In this document: in pieces, positions 57,937-64,000 of the stretch
Numbering within the stretch: position 1 is the first letter of the stretch
How the letters are laid out: the number at the start of each line of letters is the position of its first letter
From: Paulinella micropora
Taxonomy: Eukaryota > Cercozoa > Imbricatea > Euglyphida > Paulinellidae
Reading direction: 5' to 3'
DNA length: 64,000 bases
Assembly (NCBI GenBank): GCA_019918135.1
Contig: WBZZ01003307.1
Span: forward strand, 200,001 to 264,000
Program-made: the position numbers and the translations under genes
Notes under the pieces: model-generated
Told to the model about the DNA's origin: nothing
What the model saw: the letters and a program-made list of their open reading frames with translations, nothing else
Database searches by the model: none

Positions 57937-59583
57937 ATGGAGCAGCCAGGGCCCGCCAAGCGGCACAAGGCAGACGCCAAACAGCCACACGGCCCCGACG
58001 CTCGCTGTGCACTGTGCTTCGATTGCCCGGCTGCGCAGTGGCAAACTCAGGCCCTGTGCCAAAAGGATACTGATATCCTGCACAAAAGGGGCCTTGCTGA
58101 TCCGCTCCCTCGCAGGAATACTCTGTACCTCTATGCGCGGCCACCAGACGCCAAGCTCGAGGACCCCGCAGACTACCCACACCTGGACCCCCTTGATCAA
58201 GTGCTGCGTTCGGCTCGGGACAGGCTGCAGGTGGTGATTGTCGCAACCGGCACAGCTGAAGCCGGCCCTTTGGCCGAGCAGGCTGCCAAGCGGCTGTGGA
58301 TATTCGTCAAGCTGTTAATGTGCCGGAGGAATGCCAGGGGCTTTCCCTTGGGCGCCTACGAGCTGCTCAGCTCCCTGATCACGCGGCTCTGCCATAGCCC
58401 CCAATGGCACAGCTCCCCAGGCCACAGTTCCCCGGCCCCTAGCTCCGCCAGCTTTGCGATAGCGCACGTCAGTCAACCTCTAAAGGACTGCTCCCGGGAC
58501 GGCAGCTCCCCTTTAGAAAGCTGGCTCGAAGAGACGCTGTGGAGGGCGCTCGCGTCTGACTTCAAGGGCATCGAAGTCAAAAGCCTAGACGCACAGCGTC
58601 TTTTCGACGCCACGCGGGTCCTGTGGTGGTGGGGCAGACAGAAGCTGGACGATGGCTACGTAGCGCACACGTTATCACGAGTGCGACGACAAGGCAAACG
58701 CGGGCTTGCTCCCGTCGACGTGTCGCTGGAGGTACACGAGCCGGACGCGATGGGGCCCCAGGACAGAGATAAATGGAAGATTTACGATAAAACTTTGCTC
58801 GAGAATGTCCGCACCTTCAGACCAGCGCGCCGCTTCCAGGTACGGTCTATACGGGTAGAAGAGGGGGATGGGTGTGCGGACGTTGATGACGACTGGGGCG
58901 AGGTACTGCGGACATTATTTGAGCAGTACCCCTATGCTGAAAGTCTCGAGGCCGATGGGTGCCTGATACAGGGGGCGGTAGATGTCAGCTACTCTAGACA
59001 GAGCGCCTGTTCTAGGCTATGCCTGCGGTTGTGGAACATGCAGAAGCTGAAGATACGTTGGGAAACGCCATTGACCGTCCCGAGGGCGCGGACCGTGGAA
59101 ATTTTCGTACCTTATCACCTAGAAAAGGTTATACTCTTTCCGGATGCCACGCTCCCTGTCACTGACCAAGAGTTTCGACTGACTTTGGATTGCCAACGCG
59201 ACGGGCCGGAGGAGGGTGAGAGTCCTCCCATCACGGATGCTAAGAGCGGGCTCATGGTTATTCACGGCGGCTACCAGAGCGGGCCACTGCCCAACGTGGT
59301 GATTACCATACGTTCTACGAACGCGCACGGAGACGAGCCCCTGTTTCTTCAGCTGGAGAAGTTTAGGGCCAGGTCTGTCTGCCTCCAAGGCACAGACCAC
59401 GACCTCGCCGAAGCAGCACAAGTCCGGAATTTTCGGCGTGTCAGACTCCGCCTAGTGGATATGCAAGGCGTGCCAATTATCAAGGCTCAGCGCCTGCGCC
59501 TGGATCTTGTGGACTTAGCAGCTTACGACGCAATGAGGCTAAGGGTAAACCCAGACAACTGTGTGGTAGAACGCGGCGGGTAA
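57937..59583 (+). CDS. Unknown protein, 548 residues, intact, N-terminal Cys cluster
   Basis: An uninterrupted frame from ATG (MEQPGPAKRHKADAKQPHGP) with a basic lead, then a Cys cluster (C24, C27, C30, C41 in ARCALCFDCPAAQW...ALC) like a zinc site. Then come helical parts (AKRLWIFVKLLMCRRNARGF, AYELLSSLITRLCHSPQWHS, LDAQRLFDATRVLWWWGRQK) and a beta-rich C-terminal half (YLYARPP type strands, SRLCLRLWNMQKLKIRWETP, VEIFVPYHLEKVILFPDATL, FRRVRLRLVDMQGVPIIKAQ) with regular Leu/Val spacing that may be degenerate LRRs. Codon use is less extreme than its neighbours. No family is recognised, but it is one of the few clean large genes here. Confidence 0.65.
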   Translation: MEQPGPAKRHKADAKQPHGPDARCALCFDCPAAQWQTQALCQKDTDILHKRGLADPLPRRNTLYLYARPPDAKLEDPADYPHLDPLDQVLRSARDRLQVVIVATGTAEAGPLAEQAAKRLWIFVKLLMCRRNARGFPLGAYELLSSLITRLCHSPQWHSSPGHSSPAPSSASFAIAHVSQPLKDCSRDGSSPLESWLEETLWRALASDFKGIEVKSLDAQRLFDATRVLWWWGRQKLDDGYVAHTLSRVRRQGKRGLAPVDVSLEVHEPDAMGPQDRDKWKIYDKTLLENVRTFRPARRFQVRSIRVEEGDGCADVDDDWGEVLRTLFEQYPYAESLEADGCLIQGAVDVSYSRQSACSRLCLRLWNMQKLKIRWETPLTVPRARTVEIFVPYHLEKVILFPDATLPVTDQEFRLTLDCQRDGPEEGESPPITDAKSGLMVIHGGYQSGPLPNVVITIRSTNAHGDEPLFLQLEKFRARSVCLQGTDHDLAEAAQVRNFRRVRLRLVDMQGVPIIKAQRLRLDLVDLAAYDAMRLRVNPDNCVVERGG

Positions 59584-60060
59584 GAAGGCTGGAGGGGGGG
59601 GGGAAGACGGGCAGAGTGTGCTTTCTCTGCTACGCCACCGGAGGGGCCGGCCGGCGGAGGAGAAAGAGCTGCGGGGGCTGAGACTGGCACCCAGCAGGCG
59701 GTTTTTATCCAGCGCTCCTCCTCCGTGGTGCCTAGCCAGCGAGCGAGAGAATGGGAGTACCAGCGTAAGCAAACCTGATTAAAAAAAAGCCAGGGGCGCT
59801 ACAGGGCCCGTAGGCCGGCTCCGGGGGAAGGCCCCTCCCCCCTCTGTCCGGGCCTGCGGGTTCGCGCAAACTTTTTTTACGGGGGCCGTCCGTCCCTTGG
59901 CTGCCGGCCGGAGAATCCGGGCCGGCTGCCGCTGCTGCGCCGAGCGGCCCGGAGCTAGGGTGCACAACTTGGTGGTTTTTACTGAAAAGACTGAATCCTG
60001 AATCAGAATAGTCCTCCCTAACGCGGGACCGGCTTGCTCTCTCGGCGCGGGCTGGCTGGC
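59584..60060. other. Convergent gap; G-run and A/T-rich signals
   Basis: Directly after the stop comes a 10-base G-run. A/T-rich signals are at 59,778-59,790 (TGATTAAAAAAAAGCC) and 59,868-59,882. The segment GGCTGCCGCTGCTGCGCCGAGCGGCCCGG (59,924 on) resembles the 3' end of the next gene (60,080-60,110), a possible partial duplication. One minus-strand open frame crosses the gap but is not convincing. Confidence 0.4.
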
Positions 60061-61350
60061 TCAGCCGCGGGGGTGGCCGGCCGCCGCGGCTGCGCCGAGC
60101 GGGCCGTGCAGGCGGAACAGCCAGAAACACATGGTGCCCGACGGCCGGTGGTCGAGCAGCGACGCCCGCCAGCCCGCCCCCCTCAGCAGGGCACCGAGCT
60201 CGGTGCTGTAGACCGCGCGCGTCAGCTCCAGCTCACCAGCGTGGCCGGTCAGCCATTCCAGCGCGCCGCGCCCGCCAAAGAACGTCAGCGCTAGCAACGA
60301 GCCCGGCCGGGGGTCCAGGTGAGCTAACAGCCGGCGGATGGCGCGTGTGTTGCCGTGCAGCATGTTGCAAAAGTCCAGGTACGCTACGTCCCAGCCGGCG
60401 GCCGGCGGCCCTGGCTGCAGCAGCGCCTCCAGGGAGCGGCGGTGGACGCGGACGCCTGGCAGAGCCAACCGCTCGAGCTCGTCGCACGTCTGCGGACAGA
60501 AGTTGGGGACGTCGGCCGACAGCGCCACGCCCAGCTCCTGCGCCACCTGCCCCAGCGCCCGGCAGCTCGCTCCCTCGGCCGCATCGAGCACTAGCGCCCG
60601 CAACGTCTGCCCCCGTACCCGCACCAACTCGCGCGCGTGGTGAGCCAGGCTGGCGTTGCAGGCCTCCTTGAAACTAGGGTCTCGGTCCCCGCTGAACGAC
60701 TCTGGCCGATCCCGGGCCTGGGCGGCCGGCGCGGCCCCTTCCAGCCGCTCGGCCGCCTGGCGTAGCTCGGCGTCCAGTAGCGGGACCGGCACGTACTGGC
60801 TCTTGCCCTTGTATTTGCCGGGCCCACGGTACACGACTTCGGCGTACAACACCCCCTCCAGCAGCCTGGCGCGGTGGCCCACTCGGTACTCGCTGGCGTG
60901 GTACCGCACGGCCCGGAGCCTGCCCTCCAGCACCGCGCGGGAGAGAAGGGGCGTGCCGTTGATGACTTCCCAGCCCAGAAACCAGGCGGCGTCGCTGTCG
61001 CTGCGCAGCCGCTCGTCGGCCCAGGTGACGCACAACCCCTCGGCGCGGCCCCCGAGCCGGGCCTGCTCTTCGGCCTCTGTCTCGGACGCGTACCACGTGG
61101 GCTTGTACGACACTACCAGCGGCGGGCTCGCGCCGCCGGGCCGAGGATCGCCTCCGTCGCGTAGGTCCTGCAGCTCTGACCCGTGGGCCCAGGCGCCCGC
61201 GGGGCGGAGCCTCCTGTTCTTGCGCGGTGGCTGGCGTTTGCGCCCGTTGGCCGCCGCGGCGCGAGGACGCTTGGCGGTGGCCGCCGCGGAGCGAGGACGC
61301 TGGGCGGTGGCCGCCGCCGGGACGCTGTTGGTCGGTGGGCTAGCTTGCAT
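60061..61350 (-). CDS. Methyltransferase-like protein with basic N-terminus
   Basis: 429 codons from an ATG at 61,350 (MQASPPTNSVPAAATAQRPR). The first 70 residues are Ala/Lys/Arg-rich, histone-tail-like. A middle part (LVVSYKPTWYASETEAEEQA, YRVGHRARLLEGVLYAEVVY, GKYKGKSQYVPVPLLDAE) has the feel of a Tudor/agenet or small barrel domain. The last 200 residues look like a Rossmann methyltransferase: LRALVLDAAEGASCRALGQV as motif I, VRVHRRSLEALLQPG, WDVAYLDFCNML as motif IV-like, LLALTFFGGRGALEWL, then ASLLDHRPSGTMCFWLFRLH. The Gly-rich loop is not the classical GxGxG, so the assignment is tentative. The substrate is unknown; the basic tail suggests nucleic acid. It appears intact. Confidence 0.5.
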   Translation of the reverse strand: MQASPPTNSVPAAATAQRPRSAAATAKRPRAAAANGRKRQPPRKNRRLRPAGAWAHGSELQDLRDGGDPRPGGASPPLVVSYKPTWYASETEAEEQARLGGRAEGLCVTWADERLRSDSDAAWFLGWEVINGTPLLSRAVLEGRLRAVRYHASEYRVGHRARLLEGVLYAEVVYRGPGKYKGKSQYVPVPLLDAELRQAAERLEGAAPAAQARDRPESFSGDRDPSFKEACNASLAHHARELVRVRGQTLRALVLDAAEGASCRALGQVAQELGVALSADVPNFCPQTCDELERLALPGVRVHRRSLEALLQPGPPAAGWDVAYLDFCNMLHGNTRAIRRLLAHLDPRPGSLLALTFFGGRGALEWLTGHAGELELTRAVYSTELGALLRGAGWRASLLDHRPSGTMCFWLFRLHGPLGAAAAAGHPRG

Positions 61351-62105
61351 GTCTGTTGAGCGCTGTGGGCGAGGACGAATTGTGAGTGGGGGTAAGCGTG
61401 CCAACCACCTCGCCCTCGCACGGGCTGGCGCGCGCTTGGGGTCACGGGCGGCCTGGCACACTCTCCCCCCCCCCCCCGTACACACACAGGCGCGCCAGCC
61501 CGCGGGGGTGGCTCGGCGTGCGCCCGGCGGGCGCGTCCATCCTAGAGCGAGACAGCCACAGGAGCGACAGCACGGTGGGCTGCGCCGGCCGGCGGCCGGC
61601 GGGGAGGGGGGCCGCCGCCTCCCCCCACACGCACGGGCTGGCGTGCGTGTGGAAGGGGGGGGGGGGGGCCTGGCGCGCGCCGGCCGGCGCGTCCACCCGA
61701 GGGAGAGAGAAAGACAGGGCGACCGAGCGGTGTGGTGCGCCGGCGCGCGCGGGCCTGCCGACGACACACCGGGGGGGGGGGGGCTCGCGCCCGCCTCGCC
61801 TCCCTATGGGGAGCGCGTGCACCCCCCTCCGTGGGCGCCTCCTGTGCTGGCTCGGGGCGCTCGCCTTAGGTCGGGGGTAGCACGCGCGCCCTTCAGCCAG
61901 TGCGCGGGCGTGGGGGAGGGAGGCGCGCGCGTACACTCTCACTGGGGCGAGCACGCACACACCCGCTGAGGCGAGCGCGCTCTCTAGCGAGTGCACCGAC
62001 TTGGGAGGCGCGCGCGTGCATACTCACGGGAAGCGCGCGCCCTGTCTGCCAGGTGGTCGCTCGGGGTTGACCCCCTCAGAAAGCGCTAGCTGACCAACCC
62101 GCGAC
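61351..62105. promoter_or_regulatory. Large GCGC/G-C-tract island between divergent genes
   Basis: About 750 bases of repeated units that combine a G- or C-run (8 to 14 bases) with GGCGCGCGCCGGC- or CACACACGCGCGC-type segments; copies of GCGCGTCCANCC lie near 61,532 and 61,690 and of GCACGGGCTGGCG near 61,418 and 61,630. The right part (61,880-62,040) is made of GAGCGCGC / GCGCGCGCGTACAC units. No gene can be supported; the long frames are Pro/Arg/Gly shadows. It lies 5' of the methyltransferase-like gene and the zinc-ribbon gene. Confidence 0.5.
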
Positions 62106-62663
62106 ATGAGCACCGTCCCAGTTACTACTACCACCACGACGACCGACCAGACGACGGCACGCCGGCCTGCCCCTGAGGAGAACCCGCCTCCTCCTCGGAA
62201 GAAGGCACGCCTGTCAACCGAGCGCACGCCACCTGCTACCCGGCCCGTGCTGGCGGAAGCTGACCTGCTGCTAATTACGCGTGGGCCCGACGCCGTCAAC
62301 CGCGCTTTCTGTGCCCAACGTCGCCGCTACCGGGCCTGCTGGCAGGAGTCCGCGAGCACGGAAGCCAAGGTCGCGGCCTTGGGCCAACGAGTCCGAGAAG
62401 TTAGCGCGCACGCGGAAGCAGCGGCCCCCCTACTACATGAACTCTTTGGCGCCCTGGCGGGTGCCTGTGCCTTGCTGCAGCCGCTGCAGGAAGTGAACGA
62501 AGAGGCCACCGAACGCGGAGAGTGCTACGCCGTCCGTGAGTGTGAAGGGGAAGGCTGTGGAGAACTCCTGTACGACGAGCAGTCTGACAAGTGTCCCTGT
62601 GGCGCTGTCTGGGACGATTACGGGCGGCAGCTGAACCGCACCTCCTCGTCGCCGGCCAAGTGA
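62106..62663 (+). CDS. Zinc-ribbon-ended helical protein, intact
   Basis: 185 codons from ATG (MSTVPVTTTTTTTDQTTARR). A Thr-run and Pro/Lys-rich lead with a basic PPRKKARLS patch (possible nuclear signal) is followed by helical parts (LAEADLLLITRGPDAVNRAF, CAQRRRYRACWQESASTEAK, LGQRVREVSAHAEAAAPLLH). A C-terminal zinc ribbon reads CEGEGCGELLYDEQSDKCPC. The layout, a coiled coil with a closing ribbon, suggests a nuclear adaptor or transcription-related protein. The family is not recognised. Confidence 0.65.
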   Translation: MSTVPVTTTTTTTDQTTARRPAPEENPPPPRKKARLSTERTPPATRPVLAEADLLLITRGPDAVNRAFCAQRRRYRACWQESASTEAKVAALGQRVREVSAHAEAAAPLLHELFGALAGACALLQPLQEVNEEATERGECYAVRECEGEGCGELLYDEQSDKCPCGAVWDDYGRQLNRTSSSPAK

Positions 62664-63132
62664 GTTCAGTGCCGTACCAGCCAGTCAGTCAGCTGCTTCG
62701 AGCTAGTAGGACTTGGCTAGGCATACTCTTCTCCCCCGGACCTTAACAGCTGACACGGAAGAGAAAAAGCAGGGATAGACAGAGAGGAAAAAGCGCGTCC
62801 TAGCAGACGCGGTGAATTTGTTTTTTTTATTAAAGCCAGACAGAATCTTGTACTTCTCACTAAGAACTACCTACGTCAGTCAAAAGAAGTAAGGGGGGGG
62901 GGGGAACTTGGGAGAGAAAACCCGGTCCCCCAGAAAACGAATCGTCCGCCAACTTACAGTCATGACAACTGGCCCGGAAATAGAGCTGTCTGCTCTTGGA
63001 GCACCGGATGCTGACCCCCCCCCCCTCAATGACAGTCAGCCAAAGCCAGAAAAGGCCACCCTATCCTCGCTCTTGCTCCCGTCCCTGCGGCAGCGAAACT
63101 TCAAGAGAGAACAGCCTAGCCCCTGCAGGTGC
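62664..63132. other. Convergent gap with T-run end signal
   Basis: Less G/C-rich than the rest, with TTTGTTTTTTTTATTAAAGC at 62,817-62,836 and a 10-base G-run at 62,892. A 62-codon ORF (MTTGPEIELSALGAPDADPP, + strand, from about 62,962 to 63,153) overlaps the end of the minus-strand repeat protein and is not convincing. The T-run after the zinc-ribbon gene resembles other transcript ends in this half. Confidence 0.45.
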
Positions 63133-64000
63133 CTACGAAGAAAGTTCCATTAGCTCGATTACTTCATAAGGCACGTCATCCAGCCGCAGCTGAGGGCAAT
63201 CTCGGTAATAGAGACGAGCGTCTCTCTGCTTTTCTGTGTTGGTAGGAAAGTGGATGGTCCGGAGCTCGGCACAGTCTTGGCAGGCGAGCTCCAGCTTCTT
63301 GCATTCTAGGCTCAGTGGCAGCGTCAGTGTCTTTAGTTCGGCACAGTCTTGGCAGGTGAGCTTCAGCGTCTCGCATTTTAGGCTCCGTGGCAGCGTCAGT
63401 GTCTCTAGTCCGGCACAGTCTTCGAAGGTGAGCTCCAGCGTCTGGCAGGCCAGGCTCGGCGGCAGCGCCAGTGTCTCTAGTACATCACAGTCTTCGAAGG
63501 TGAGCTCCAGCGTCTGGCAGGCAAGGCTCGATGGCAGCGCCAGTGTCTCTAGTCCGGCACATCCTCGGAAGGTGAGCTCCAGCGTCTGGCAGGCCAGGCT
63601 CGATGGCAGCGCCAGTGCATCTAGTTTGGCACAGTCCTCGAAGGTGAGCTGCACGACAGCTGACCTACACGCGGTCAGGCGAGGCAGCAGGCAGAGTTTC
63701 AGGCTCGTACAACTCTTGGCTGTTACGTTCAGTCCTCGGTCCAATTGGCATAGCTTAGGCAGGTCGACGGTTTGCAGCGATTCGGCATTCTTCAGGCTCA
63801 AGAAAACAGATCCACAGGTTTGCAACTCCGGCAGCACTAACTCGGACAGTGGAGCGCATGATCGCCGACCACTACCACGTGCGGTACGAGCCTCCAGTTT
63901 CAGGCTTAGGTCGCCGCCGACAGAGACAAGTTGGGGCAGCTGGCAGGACTCCAGTTGAAAACAGTAGGTAAGACTCAGGCCCAGCTTCCTGCTCACGGCA
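63133..64000 (-). CDS. Cys/Leu 24-residue repeat protein, partial (runs off the right edge)
   Basis: The frame is open to the window edge, so the start is outside. After an LRR-like N-terminal part (FQLESCQLPQLVSVGGDLSL, LVLPELQTCGSVFLSLKNAE) come five or six regular repeats of 24 residues with the form ACQTLELTFEDCAGLETLAL then PSSL. Each has two Cys at fixed spacing and a Leu pattern as in BspA-like or cysteine-containing LRRs. The last part is YRDCPQLRLDDVPYEVIELM and a Ser end. DNA units of 72 bases are highly alike, so the array grew recently. A binding surface built of stacked turns is expected; the partner is unknown. Confidence 0.65.
   Translation of the reverse strand, partial: AVSRKLGLSLTYCFQLESCQLPQLVSVGGDLSLKLEARTARGSGRRSCAPLSELVLPELQTCGSVFLSLKNAESLQTVDLPKLCQLDRGLNVTAKSCTSLKLCLLPRLTACRSAVVQLTFEDCAKLDALALPSSLACQTLELTFRGCAGLETLALPSSLACQTLELTFEDCDVLETLALPPSLACQTLELTFEDCAGLETLTLPRSLKCETLKLTCQDCAELKTLTLPLSLECKKLELACQDCAELRTIHFPTNTEKQRDARLYYRDCPQLRLDDVPYEVIELMELSS
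63270..63640 (-). repeat. 72-bp tandem coding repeat
   Basis: Five or more units in frame in the Cys/Leu repeat protein; on the plus strand each contains AGGTGAGCTCCAGCGTCTGG and CAGTGTCTCTAGT. Neighbouring central copies are nearly identical and the outer ones diverge, the usual pattern of repeat expansion. Confidence 0.85.

Noticed and set aside
22300-64000. Spliced eukaryotic genes with introns explaining all frame changes
   Set aside because: Coding character passes from one frame to the next with no intervening non-coding stretch and no consistent GT...AG pairs, so introns are not supported by the sequence alone.
1-64000. LTR retroelement, LINE or DDE transposon
   Set aside because: No reverse transcriptase, LTR pair, endonuclease or DDE transposase motifs were found in any frame.

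Overview
The window joins two very different kinds of DNA. Positions 1 to about 22,285 (roughly half G+C, with A/T-rich gaps between genes) look like a eukaryotic DNA-virus-like element. It has a double-jelly-roll major capsid protein, a penton-like minor capsid protein, an A32/FtsK-type packaging ATPase, a large trimeric-type fibre, a RuvC/A22-like resolvase, a ribonucleotide reductase small subunit, an HMG-like protein, an F-box-like protein and a tyrosine recombinase that most resembles telomere resolvases (protelomerases). The gene set fits the Yaravirus / Polinton-like virus part of the Varidnaviria better than a classical giant virus. Its left end lies outside the window. The element appears broken, with roughly fifteen to twenty frame breaks spread over many genes; by rule it is treated here as a fossil and single breaks are not listed. 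Coding character is well kept on both sides of the breaks, so it is either young or partly a sequencing artefact.

From about 22,285 to 64,000 the DNA is extremely G+C rich (about 70 percent by eye) and intronless in appearance, with long homopolymeric G/C tracts between genes. It carries a compact set of large genes: four big surface or membrane proteins (23,265-28,773; 29,518-32,424; 42,963-48,173; 52,875-55,519), a smaller membrane protein (22,300-22,870), a PD-(D/E)XK nuclease-like gene, an SR-rich protein, two tandem F-box/LRR genes, a second F-box-like gene, a gene with two bHLH-like basic-helical repeats, a methyltransferase-like gene, several small CxxC proteins and a Cys/Leu repeat protein cut by the right edge. 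I see no capsid, polymerase or ribosomal gene in this half. Compact gene spacing and the nuclease type suggest a giant virus or a very compact protist genome; the sequence does not decide between them.

Layout: 1-620 A/T-rich end with palindromes; 490-6,133 small CxxC ORFs and the fibre; 6,175-9,447 nucleotide-metabolism, membrane and penton genes; 9,529-12,209 resolvase, HMG-like and capsid genes; 12,249-17,833 small virion/membrane genes and a long coiled-coil gene; 17,885-22,285 ATPase, F-box-like, KilA-like and recombinase genes; then the junction and the GC-rich half. Within the element, MCP, penton, ATPase and fibre would build and fill the particle, the resolvase and recombinase would process DNA ends or junctions, and the reductase would supply nucleotides.

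Most notable points: a protelomerase-like recombinase truncated or joined at an abrupt composition boundary; a discoidin-like adhesion module shared by the element's fibre and the GC-rich surface gene across that boundary; a repeated promoter-like motif upstream of element genes; G/C-tract arrays at the divergent gene pairs of the GC-rich half; and a composition outlier gene with two bHLH-like segments.
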